A stretch of DNA of 44,891 nt from Chlamydiota bacterium (GTDB lineage: Bacteria > Chlamydiota > Chlamydiia > Chlamydiales > Parachlamydiaceae), in NCBI GenBank assembly GCA_013286645.1, contig JABDFJ010000014.1, positions 1 through 44,891 of the forward strand. The letters are read 5' to 3'. Below, in pieces: positions 1-8,223 of this stretch. The notes beneath the pieces are model-generated. The model searched no databases, was not told the origin of the DNA, and was given only the letters and a program-made list of their open reading frames with translations. Position 1 is the stretch's first letter. Each line of letters starts with the position of its first letter. A program made the position numbers and the translations under genes.

Positions 1-48
1 CCTGAACATGTACCTTTTTTTTCGCCTTTCGCCTTTCGCCTTTAGCTT
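1..48. repeat. Element end plus (TTTCGCC)n repeat
   Basis: The first 12 bases, CCTGAACATGTA, match the right end of the palindromic element seen at 8176-8187 and, with changes, at 43512-43523. The window therefore probably opens at the edge of another copy. It is followed by a T run and three to four 7-bp units of the CGCCTTT type, ending at the stop codon of the permease gene. Confidence 0.55.
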
Positions 49-1251
49 TTAGTGGGATCGCAAAGCCTCAGCGATAGGCATCTTAGCCACTCTAATGCCA
101 GCCAATAGTGAAGCTACTATGGCGGCAATAGTGCTTAAGCCCATCGAGCTGAAAATCATTTCAGCTTGGAACTTAAATGAAATATAGAACGGAATCGTCA
201 TACCTGGGCCCGGTGGTAGGAGGATTTGGTTCTCCAAAAAGGTCTTCAGGATAAAGTAAGTGAGGGCGATCCCTAATAAGCTGCCGAGGATTCCTAGGAA
301 TGCCCCTTCCAGCGTTATCAGGCGCATCACATCAGTGACAGACTCTCCATTAGCTCTGAAGTTGCCAATCTCTTGCTTGCGCTCGAGGATGGCAGATGAG
401 ATAGAATTGAAGATCCCTAACAGGACGATAGATAAGATGATCAATTGAATGATGTGAAACTGAGCTTCTAGCCAATCTACAGAGTGTTGATAGTAGACTA
501 AATCGAGCACCGCAAAGGATGTTGCTTCTAAAGCGGGATATGCTTTTTCAAAAGCGCTGGCAAAAACATCCCAATCCGTGTAATCCCTAAGGCCAAGGGC
601 GATGAGTTCAACGCTATTGGTAGCTAACAGCTTTTGAGCTTCTTTCAATTGGATACGAAAGATGCGACTATCGAAATCGACGGTACCTGTATTAAAGATG
701 CCTGTGACAACGAGCTCACTTTGGTTGATATTGCCTTCGATGGAATTGACCATGACAGTCACCTTATCTCCGATGACCAGATCTAGTGCTTTGGCAAGTC
801 CAATGCCGATGAGCAAGCCATTGGGTTGATCGACAAGTTGTTCCCCAGATTCAATATTGAGGTCGTAGAAGAAAGTGTGTTCTTCCCTGGCATCGATGCC
901 TTGTCCAGCGCCGCTGACAGTGATGTTGCCTTTCTTTAGCAACGCGGGAAAGTTAACCCGGGGGAATATTTGTTTGACAACATCCTGTTCAGCTAGGTAT
1001 GTGCGTATGTTTTCCCAATCGGCTATCCAATGTTCCCAAGGTTTCTGGTATACTGTGTTGCGATACCCCTTGGTGTTGATTTGACCATGTCCATACATAG
1101 CGTGGATGGTGCTTTCGCGGTAATTATTCAAAACTCCATTGATAAAGCCTTTAAAGGCAAACAATACCCCTGTACCCATGGCTACGGTGAGTAATACAGC
1201 GATCGTGCGTCTGTAATTGCGGAAGAGATTCATAAAGGAAAGGAATATCAT
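49..1251 (-). CDS. ABC transporter permease, FtsX/LolC-MacB family
   Basis: This is a 400-residue inner-membrane permease. One hydrophobic helix lies near the N-terminus (about residues 15-35), followed by a periplasmic MacB_PCD-type domain of about 220 residues. Three C-terminal helices (about 265-395) hold the FtsX-type core; the segment with LERKQEIGNFRANGES is the usual cytoplasmic coupling loop after the second helix. Four helices with one large periplasmic domain is the LolC/LolE/MacB plan. The ATPase gene lies 21 bp upstream on the same strand, so the two form one exporter. Lipoprotein release (Lol) is plausible, but only one permease is present and the substrate cannot be fixed. An alternative start is the ATG at 1233. 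Confidence 0.85.
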   Translation of the reverse strand: MIFLSFMNLFRNYRRTIAVLLTVAMGTGVLFAFKGFINGVLNNYRESTIHAMYGHGQINTKGYRNTVYQKPWEHWIADWENIRTYLAEQDVVKQIFPRVNFPALLKKGNITVSGAGQGIDAREEHTFFYDLNIESGEQLVDQPNGLLIGIGLAKALDLVIGDKVTVMVNSIEGNINQSELVVTGIFNTGTVDFDSRIFRIQLKEAQKLLATNSVELIALGLRDYTDWDVFASAFEKAYPALEATSFAVLDLVYYQHSVDWLEAQFHIIQLIILSIVLLGIFNSISSAILERKQEIGNFRANGESVTDVMRLITLEGAFLGILGSLLGIALTYFILKTFLENQILLPPGPGMTIPFYISFKFQAEMIFSSMGLSTIAAIVASLLAGIRVAKMPIAEALRSH

Positions 1252-1272
1252 GATATATAGCCTGGCTTCTAA

Positions 1273-1962
1273 TTAGGTTACAAGGACACCATCTTGGATG
1301 TGTAAATTATCGTGCGCATATTTTTGGACCATGGGATCATGCGTCGTTAAAATCACGGAGAGTTCCTTTTGCTTCACGAGTTGGTCGAAGATCCCCATGA
1401 TTTCTTTGCCCGTCTGTTGATCTAAGCTACCCGTGGGTTCATCACCGATGATCACTTCGGGTTTTTTAGCAATCGCGCGCGCGATAGCCACGCGTTGGCG
1501 TTGTCCGCCGCTAAGTTCCGATGGGCGCTTCATGCGGTGTTGCCACAGGCCAACGGCTTCTAAGGAGTCGCGACAGCGCAGATTAATTTCGTCAGGGGTG
1601 AGGCCTTGTCTCGCAAGAAAGTAGGAGACATTTTCTTCAGCCGTGAAGACAGGGATGAGGTGAAATTGTTGGAAGATGAAGCCGATTTGGAATTTGCGGA
1701 TGGCATTCATTTGGCTTTGCTTCATATGGGCTACATTGGTGCTTTGATAAGCCATTTCCCCTTTTTGGACAGGTTCGATGAAGCCTAGCAAATTGAGCAG
1801 TGTCGATTTACCGGAGCCGGAGGGGCCGGAGATGGTGACAAGGGAGTGTTTGGCGATGCTGAGACTCATATCTCTTAGAGCTTCAATGTGATATGAGCCT
1901 AGTTTGTATGAGAATACGATGTTTTTTAATTGATAGAGAATTGCATCATTTGGATTACTCAA
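1273..1962 (-). CDS. ABC transporter ATP-binding protein, LolD/MacB type
   Basis: This 229-residue ATPase has all the motifs of an active ABC domain: Walker [10 protein letters not shown] (about residue 45), signature [14 protein letters not shown] (about 145), Walker [13 protein letters not shown] (about 165) and a switch histidine in LTTHD. The Q-loop lies in [18 protein letters not shown], typical of the LolD/MacB/FtsE subgroup. It should energise the FtsX-type permease encoded immediately downstream. Full length for the subfamily; the start [10 protein letters not shown] is the first ATG of the frame. The symbol lolD is withheld because the lipoprotein substrate is not shown. Confidence 0.88.
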   Translation of the reverse strand: MSNPNDAILYQLKNIVFSYKLGSYHIEALRDMSLSIAKHSLVTISGPSGSGKSTLLNLLGFIEPVQKGEMAYQSTNVAHMKQSQMNAIRKFQIGFIFQQFHLIPVFTAEENVSYFLARQGLTPDEINLRCRDSLEAVGLWQHRMKRPSELSGGQRQRVAIARAIAKKPEVIIGDEPTGSLDQQTGKEIMGIFDQLVKQKELSVILTTHDPMVQKYAHDNLHIQDGVLVT

Positions 1963-2046
1963 AGCGGCACCACAAAATTTGGATTTAATGCGAAGAGTTT
2001 AGCATACGGAAGAGAATCCTGCAAGCGCACAAAAAGCAAAGGAGGG

Positions 2047-2175
2047 TCTTCCCCCAAAGAGGGGGGGAGATGAAGAAGGCTAGGTGGAGGATCTGGTTCA
2101 TAACAAATGAGTGTACCACCCTAATTGAACGCGAAGAGCGCGAAGCAAGCGAAGATCAAGCGAAGAGTGCACTTG
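2047..2175. repeat. G/C-rich hairpin and GCGAAG-unit repeat
   Basis: The gap between the divergent ABC operon and the small secreted protein holds a C-run/G-run hairpin (2049-2069, terminator-like but with no gene ending into it). It is followed at 2129-2168 by four GCGAAG units spaced 9-11 bp apart. This belongs to the same class of short-period intergenic repeat found throughout the window. Confidence 0.5.
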
Positions 2176-2253
2176 ACGTTTTATGATTAAATAAATACTT
2201 TACAAGTTTGCGAGTCAGTCCTTTTGTCCATACTTATGAAACCACGAGGTTTT

Positions 2254-2676
2254 ATGTTAAAAACGTTTATTCTTTGCATGTTAACATGTTTTCCTCTCGC
2301 ATTAAATGCGGCTGTTTCGGAGGGGGAAGGGCTTGAGAACCAAATGTGGGTGGATATCAAGGCTCATAATTGGGTGGCGGTGCAATCGAAGTTAGCTCCC
2401 TACTTTCAATCGATACACACCGATGGGGCAAGAACTAGAGAGCAAGAGCTGGCGTTGATCAAGCAGCTAAACATCAGTGATTACACAATCTCTGATTTCC
2501 AAGCCACAGGTGGCACACAAAGTACCATCATCCTTACTTACAATATCACTATTAGTGAAACGATTGATAAAGAGCGTTTGGTGCAAAAAACAAGTCCGCG
2601 CATGAGCGTGTGGCAAAATATTAATGGTGTTTGGCAGTGGATTGCCCATGCCAACCTAGTGCCCGTATCACAATAA
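2254..2676 (+). CDS. Small secreted protein, NTF2/DUF4440-like
   Basis: This is a protein of about 140 residues. It begins with a clear Sec signal peptide (MLKTFILCMLTCFPLALNA, cleavage after LNA). The rest, with MWVDIKAHNWVAVQSKLAPYFQSIH early and WQNINGVWQWIAHANLVPV at the end, has the pattern of SnoaL/DUF4440 NTF2-like domains; this is a weak fold-level call. The frame opens at 2224, but the ATG at 2254 has GAGG at 2246-2249 just upstream and places the signal peptide at the terminus, so I chose it. It stands alone on the plus strand and is followed by a hairpin repeat. No catalytic residues were recognised; a periplasmic binding role is one possibility. Confidence 0.6.
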   Translation: MLKTFILCMLTCFPLALNAAVSEGEGLENQMWVDIKAHNWVAVQSKLAPYFQSIHTDGARTREQELALIKQLNISDYTISDFQATGGTQSTIILTYNITISETIDKERLVQKTSPRMSVWQNINGVWQWIAHANLVPVSQ

Positions 2677-2689
2677 TCTCGCTTGCGTA

Positions 2690-2814
2690 GACATTGGTTT
2701 GAAACACAGAGGCACAGAGAACACAGAGAAAGGGATTTCGTTTCATTAATTGAGTGCAGTGTCGTCTTTCCTTGCCCTCTCTGTGTTCTCTGTGCCTCTG
2801 TGTTTCAAAATGTC
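2690..2814. repeat. Inverted CACAGAG repeat (9-bp period)
   Basis: The left arm (2690-2730) contains three 9-bp units of the form CACAGAGNN. The right arm (2776-2814) is its near-perfect reverse complement. A loop of about 45 bp separates them. It lies between the convergent 3' ends of the small secreted protein and tamB, so it may act as a bidirectional terminator. Confidence 0.8.
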
Positions 2815-2830
2815 GCTCGTAGCCCTTCCC

Positions 2831-5800
2831 TCAATAATCTCGTTTCCACTTCAGCAAAAGTTGTCCTTGTGAGTCGTCACCAACTTCGGCTTGTAGCTTG
2901 AATTGATCGGTGAGGACCGCCTCAATGGCAAGGGAGTTTACATCGCTTTTGTTGATGGAGATGAGAATATTATCTGAGATGTATTTGCCTACCTGTACAG
3001 TCACTTGGCTTTCTTCGCTATCGCTTTTGCGTATATCTAGGCGGTCAATGCCGAGGGTGTTGCGTATTTTGGTGAGTACATCAGGGCCTTTGCTTCTACT
3101 GCCGAGGTTGGTGATTGATTCACTGAGTTGAGAACCTTGAAAGGGCGATATTTCCGAGGTACCCCGATTAAAGAGAATCCATGAGAGGATTTCACGTTGA
3201 GGAAGGGGAGGGTTTGAGCGAAAAGAAACACTTGGGTTTTTGATTGGCCCTTTGAGGATAATATCCACTACGACTTCGTCTAGATCTTTGCTGGCAATGA
3301 TATATAGGGTGGTTTTCTTTTCCACTTCTCCGGCAAAGGTGATAGTTCCTTGATCTATTGTAAAAGGCTTGCCATTGAAATTGTATTGACCATGTGCGAC
3401 TTTGACATCGCCAAAAAATTGTGCTATGGGTGTGGTCCCTTGGACTTTTATATCGCCTTTCCATTCAGATGTTAGGTCTGTGCCTTTGATGCTTAAGTTG
3501 CTTGGAAAATGGAGGTTGATATCCATGACAAGCGGCCAATCTGAAGGTGGGGGGATTTTGAGGTGTGCTTGTGGGGGGGCTTCATCTTTAGGTAGGTTAA
3601 TGTATGTCACTTCAACCGTATTCATCAAAGCTGGAGGTTGTTCGGGGATAACAAAATCAGCTTTGATAGCTTCCAGATCACCTGTAAGTTTACCGGCGAT
3701 GGTATCTCCTTCCATGACTAACTGCCCATTAAAAAGCGCTTGGGCATAGTCTTGGTTAAAAAGAGTCATTTTTTTGATATCGAAAGCGACATGAAATGGG
3801 GAGTTGCGAGCTGTATCTAGGTGCATATGGCCAGTGGCGGTGACTGTGCCTCCGTTATCGTCGTTGCCTGCTAATGAATGTAAAATTAATTGTGAATTTG
3901 AAGCTTCGATGTGCGCAGAAAAATCGTGTAAAGTAGCGCCGATTTTAAGGAGTTCGAAGGTGCCATTTGTGATGTTGCAATGTCCGGTAATTTCAGGGTT
4001 TTCAAGTGTGCCAGCAAGGGATAGAGCAGTTTTAATGTCTCCTGAAAGAACGGGAGGATCTACCATTACGTGGAGCAATGAAGTGATTTCTGTGGTCCCT
4101 TTTAAATGTCCTGAAATAGGGGATTGTTTATCAATATTTAGATTGAAAGGCCATAGCGATGCGGTGATGGGGAGTTGCGCATCGAATTCGAGTGGAAGGT
4201 AATTGGGCAAATCGCATGATCCTTTGATTGATGTGCCATTCTCATCGAGTTGCATGGTAAGTTGCATGCTGGCTGCGGGGAGCTTTTCGAATGTCGGCTG
4301 ATTGTATGTTAGATCTTTGGCATTGAGTACGATGGTGGTTTGAGGGTTATGTAAAGGACCCGAAATACGCACCTTAGTTGACAGATTTCCGGCGAGAGGA
4401 GAAGGGAGAGATAGTAAAGAGATAGGAAAGTTGCTTACTTCTAAGTTTATATCAGACTCCTCTTCGACTCGCGAGAGTGAGGTGTGGAGGGTGCTGGAGC
4501 CGATACTTAATGTGGTGTCACCTAAATTGAAAGATGAATGGGTGGCGCGCAGCGTGGTGATCGTTTGCAAGCTAAAGGGAGTGTGTGCAAATTGTCCATC
4601 TAACGCTTGGATTGTGGCTTGGATGAAGTTCTCTTTGGCATACCATTCGCCCGACGACTGGATGAAAAATTCTTTAGATGTTAGTCCTTCAAGTTGTAGG
4701 GCGAAAGGCCAATTTGATGTTTCAGAGTCTAGGGATGTCGTCAGCATTGCATGATGTAAGCTGAGGTCATTTTTGATCAGCTTATTACAGGTGATGGTGA
4801 TATCACCTTTGGGTTGTGCAAAGATCTGAGAGGCCAGTGCAGACAGATGAATGTTGTTAAAGTGCATATCATCGAGATATAAGTGAGGTGATGATATTTC
4901 AATTTGCGTTGATACCTGAGCATCGCGATGGAATTGAATATTGCCATTAAGTTGACCATGCGCATGGAACGGTAGCCATTCTTGCAAAAGAGCAATATTA
5001 TGATGACTACCCGATAGGTTTCCTTCGATCCAATTGTCGCTGTGAGAAAAGGTTAAACTGCCTTCAATCGACATATGAGGGGCTTTGATTTGAACCTCTG
5101 TAAGCGCAGTAGGATTGTCTTTTTTCCAATAGAATAACGTAGCGATATTAAAAGGCATGGTGTTGAGAAACGAGGCGACAGAGGCTTCACCGACAATTTG
5201 GGTGGGTGTGATGTCACATTTGATGATTCCACTTGTGCTTGCAATGGGGGCTAAGAAACCTTGTATGCCTTTGCTTTTAAGGGCTATGTCTGCATGCAAG
5301 GAGGGGATTGTGCCTGAAATTTTGGCATCAATGTCAAGGTTGCCTTCGAGTGGTTTGTCAATAAGCTTACTAAGCAGCGTTAAGTCTGCTAAGGATATGT
5401 GGAGATTGGATTCTTTAATATCCAAAGCTGGCGTAAAGTCGATATTTCCGCTGAACGATAATTTAGCGTCCTGAGCATTATGAAAGGCAAGATAAATGTT
5501 TGAAGCTTCAGGAAATCGCCCTACAAGTTGAATAGGTGTGGCGAATATTTCTGGAGGGAGATGCCAGAGGCGATAGACAGCAGGGGCAACAATGAGTGAA
5601 TCGATCACGATGTTTTCTATAGGGATGCCAAGAGGTGCAGAACCATTTCCTGTTGGTGTTATCGATACAGGCAGTTGTGGAAGATGGTGTATATCTAAAG
5701 TACTGATCCGTATGCCACAGGGACGATAGTCCCTAGACCATAATCGGGAAAACGAGAAAGTGCATTTGATTTGGTCGGCATTAGCCCAAGGATCGTGGAT

Positions 5801-6016
5801 ATTACCTAATGCGACTTCATTTGCGATGACGTGGTTTGGCAAAGCAAACGAAAAGCTACCGATGTTTACCGGATAACCTGAAGTTTCGCTAACAAAGGCA
5901 GCCACGTTTTGCTTGAGATAATCTTGCACGTAGTTTGAATGCAGCACAAACCAGGCTCCAAGGCTTGTGAGCAATATGAAACAGAGAAAGTAACCCAAAA
6001 TTTTACGCAGCATCAT
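2831..6016 (-). CDS. tamB: TamB-like translocation and assembly module protein
   Basis: This 1061-residue protein has an N-terminal membrane anchor (about residues 7-25) followed by about 1000 residues of beta-rich, AsmA/DUF490-like sequence with many alternating hydrophobic strands. The C-terminal region (about 850-1061) has typical TamB_C features, including a VKVAHGQYNFNGKPFTID strand pair, a SFRSNPPLPQREILSWILF segment and an aromatic end (LKWKRDY). TamB spans the periplasm and works with the Omp85 protein TamA in outer-membrane protein insertion or lipid transport. tamA lies immediately upstream, 17 bp away. It is somewhat shorter than the proteobacterial protein (about 1260 residues). 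Family assignment is strong; the exact substrate is inferred. Confidence 0.85.
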   Translation of the reverse strand: MMLRKILGYFLCFILLTSLGAWFVLHSNYVQDYLKQNVAAFVSETSGYPVNIGSFSFALPNHVIANEVALGNIHDPWANADQIKCTFSFSRLWSRDYRPCGIRISTLDIHHLPQLPVSITPTGNGSAPLGIPIENIVIDSLIVAPAVYRLWHLPPEIFATPIQLVGRFPEASNIYLAFHNAQDAKLSFSGNIDFTPALDIKESNLHISLADLTLLSKLIDKPLEGNLDIDAKISGTIPSLHADIALKSKGIQGFLAPIASTSGIIKCDITPTQIVGEASVASFLNTMPFNIATLFYWKKDNPTALTEVQIKAPHMSIEGSLTFSHSDNWIEGNLSGSHHNIALLQEWLPFHAHGQLNGNIQFHRDAQVSTQIEISSPHLYLDDMHFNNIHLSALASQIFAQPKGDITITCNKLIKNDLSLHHAMLTTSLDSETSNWPFALQLEGLTSKEFFIQSSGEWYAKENFIQATIQALDGQFAHTPFSLQTITTLRATHSSFNLGDTTLSIGSSTLHTSLSRVEEESDINLEVSNFPISLLSLPSPLAGNLSTKVRISGPLHNPQTTIVLNAKDLTYNQPTFEKLPAASMQLTMQLDENGTSIKGSCDLPNYLPLEFDAQLPITASLWPFNLNIDKQSPISGHLKGTTEITSLLHVMVDPPVLSGDIKTALSLAGTLENPEITGHCNITNGTFELLKIGATLHDFSAHIEASNSQLILHSLAGNDDNGGTVTATGHMHLDTARNSPFHVAFDIKKMTLFNQDYAQALFNGQLVMEGDTIAGKLTGDLEAIKADFVIPEQPPALMNTVEVTYINLPKDEAPPQAHLKIPPPSDWPLVMDINLHFPSNLSIKGTDLTSEWKGDIKVQGTTPIAQFFGDVKVAHGQYNFNGKPFTIDQGTITFAGEVEKKTTLYIIASKDLDEVVVDIILKGPIKNPSVSFRSNPPLPQREILSWILFNRGTSEISPFQGSQLSESITNLGSRSKGPDVLTKIRNTLGIDRLDIRKSDSEESQVTVQVGKYISDNILISINKSDVNSLAIEAVLTDQFKLQAEVGDDSQGQLLLKWKRDY

Positions 6017-6033
6017 CGTTTATAGCCTTCATA

Positions 6034-7830
6034 TTAAAACGCTTGCCCAATGCTAAAATAAACCTGAAAACTAGGGTCTAAGTGTGGGCGCCTATTCAAC
6101 GGCAAAGCAATATCGAGTCTGAGAGGTCCCACAGGTGTGTGGTAGCGCAATCCCAATCCTACAGATTGAAGCTGTTGATGCACAAATTGTGGAATCGATG
6201 GTTTGTATACATTACCAACGTCATAAAAAGCCACCAACCCAAAAGGATCGACAATACGCATACGGGCTTCCAGTGAAAAAACCATCATCGATCTGCCGCC
6301 GATGGGTTTGTGGTGTGGACCAAGGGGGCTGACTGTTAGATAGCGATAGCCGCGCAGTAATGTATCTGAACCAGCATATAAACGCTCGGATGGGGGGATG
6401 CGCTGATCGCTTGCTCCCCAGATCGACCCAATCGTACCCTTTGCTGCCAGCACAAAGCGCTTGCAGGCATCTAAAGGATAATAGGCAGAGGTTGTAAGAA
6501 GGTGGGTGACATAGGCGAAGGGGTGATCGAGGGTTTGTAAAGCAGGAGTAGTCTTGAAATGAATTCCAATCCCCTCGGTGGGATCTAAGAGACTATTTGT
6601 GCGATACCATAAGAGTTGGAAAGGCACAGAGAAAATATTGAAGTCTCTGTTATTATTGGAGTGAGAGTTGCGCAAAATAGTAAACATCCCTCCATAGGAG
6701 ATGCGAGTTTGATCATCTAATTGCCTTTCGATCGTTCCCGATAGGTTGATAGCAGATTCTCTAAACCCTTTGGTGACTTCGTGTTCGAGCTCGGCCTGCC
6801 AAATGAGATCTTGGCGTGAGCTACAGAAATCGGGCATGATATATCTGACATACCCCTCTTGTTTGATCTGCCAAATATTGGCTACGCAGCGTAGTTTTTC
6901 TCCCATGCCGCGCATGTTGCGGTGTTCCCATTCGCCATTGACACCAAACCCGAGGTCTGTGGCATACCCCACACCAAAGGCTACACTGCGGTGTTTGGCT
7001 TCTTTCACTGCTATTTGCATGGGAAGAGAGCCATCGAGTTGTATTGTTTCATCATGCGAGATGTTAATCGAGCTAAATAAGCCGCTTGCTTCAAGCGCAT
7101 TCGCAGTGCGCACTAAGGCGCTGGGGTTATATTTCTGACCTTCGCGCCAAGCGATTTTACGGCTAAAGAAGGCGGGTAAAATTTCTTTATCACCAGTAAT
7201 ATACGTTGTTCCAAATGTTGCTTGAGGTCCGATGTCGATTTGAAAAACGACACTGATGGACTTTTCAGTTTGATCCGCTAAGACATCGCGATGGATCAGT
7301 TTAGCGAGGGGATATCCCTCTTTAGCTAGCAAAGTGGTTAGCCTTTCTTCGGCTTCGATGATTTTTTCGGGCAATGCAGGGGCGCCTATGATGATGCCTA
7401 AATCTTGCGGTCTTATGGATTGCAAAGGGAAGACGCAATCCGCAGTGGCCTCATTTAAGGTTTGAATTTTAAAAGCAGCGAATGGGTAGATTGGTCCTGT
7501 TTCCACCGTGAGCTTTATGAGGATTGGAGATTGCGTGGCATCAACCACAGTATCGACTTTGGCGTGATAATAGGCCATGCTTTGCAAAGCTTTAAGGAGA
7601 TTGGGGATATCTTCTTCGAGTCGGCGGTTTAAAGCCGCTGCTGTTGTAGGGGGAGAATTTTCTAGGGCGACTAACTTTGAAGCAGAGTTGAGAAGGGCAA
7701 GCAAATTAGTGTCGTGGGAGCCATAAAATTCGACATGATATTGGAAGCTGATGCTTGGGGTAGCGTATAGGCAAGAGCAAGCAATGAGTAAACATGCGAT
7801 GTTGAGGATTGTTTTGTGGATTAACGCCAT
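6034..7830 (-). CDS. tamA: TamA-like Omp85 outer-membrane protein
   Basis: This 598-residue protein starts with a signal peptide (MALIHKTILNIACLLIACSCLYA). POTRA-like repeats fill about residues 25-265. A C-terminal 16-strand barrel of the bacterial surface antigen family follows. Visible Omp85 hallmarks are the RGYRYLTVSPLG segment (the conserved RG[FY] of loop L6), LEARMRIVDPFGLVAFYDVGNVY, and a terminal beta-signal ending in phenylalanine (VYFSIGQAF). At about 600 residues with few POTRA domains it fits TamA rather than BamA. It is upstream of, and probably co-transcribed with, tamB. Confidence 0.87.
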   Translation of the reverse strand: MALIHKTILNIACLLIACSCLYATPSISFQYHVEFYGSHDTNLLALLNSASKLVALENSPPTTAAALNRRLEEDIPNLLKALQSMAYYHAKVDTVVDATQSPILIKLTVETGPIYPFAAFKIQTLNEATADCVFPLQSIRPQDLGIIIGAPALPEKIIEAEERLTTLLAKEGYPLAKLIHRDVLADQTEKSISVVFQIDIGPQATFGTTYITGDKEILPAFFSRKIAWREGQKYNPSALVRTANALEASGLFSSINISHDETIQLDGSLPMQIAVKEAKHRSVAFGVGYATDLGFGVNGEWEHRNMRGMGEKLRCVANIWQIKQEGYVRYIMPDFCSSRQDLIWQAELEHEVTKGFRESAINLSGTIERQLDDQTRISYGGMFTILRNSHSNNNRDFNIFSVPFQLLWYRTNSLLDPTEGIGIHFKTTPALQTLDHPFAYVTHLLTTSAYYPLDACKRFVLAAKGTIGSIWGASDQRIPPSERLYAGSDTLLRGYRYLTVSPLGPHHKPIGGRSMMVFSLEARMRIVDPFGLVAFYDVGNVYKPSIPQFVHQQLQSVGLGLRYHTPVGPLRLDIALPLNRRPHLDPSFQVYFSIGQAF

Positions 7831-7957
7831 GTTTCTAAAATAAAAGGGATAAATTACAGACTAGAATTATTATGAACTTATACAGAATGTTTATCAAATG
7901 AAAATGCAAGACGCAATTAACGATTTGACAGATAACTTGAGAAAGGCATACACATTG

Positions 7958-8187
7958 TACAAGTTCTGGGCATGTGCAGTCTGCCGCGGTACAGGATGGG
8001 CAAAAATTGGCAGCAGCCGGGATTTGAGCGTATTTTTTGTCAGATTCAGAAAGTTATTAATCATCTAACCACGTGTTGGTTAATGATTTATAACTTTCTG
8101 AAGATGGCGAAAAAGACGCCAAAGCCCTCGCACTGACGATTTTTGCCCATCCTGGGTAGCGGCCTAAGAGATTAGCCTGAACATGTA
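7958..8187. mobile_element. Nested palindromic MITE-like element
   Basis: The outer element has short imperfect inverted ends (TACAAGTTCTGG at 7958 and CCTGAACATGTA at 8176-8187) around the sequence TGCCGCGGTA...GCGGCCTAAGAGATTAGCC. A 163-bp imperfect palindrome (7992-8154) is inserted into it and flanked by GGTA on both sides (7988-7991 and 8155-8158), a 4-bp target duplication. The uninterrupted outer sequence is visible at 43274-43300. Inner arms are 7992-8013/8133-8154 and 8047-8070/8078-8100. It occupies most of the divergent gap between tamA and the HEAT transporter, and its right end lies just upstream of that gene. Confidence 0.8.
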
Positions 8188-8223
8188 TTACATAAGATAC
8201 GAATAAAATAATGGATACCGTCA

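Noticed and set aside
2683-2901. 72-residue plus-strand frame over the CACAGAG hairpin
   Set aside because: It is created by the inverted repeat and runs antisense into the tamB 3' end.
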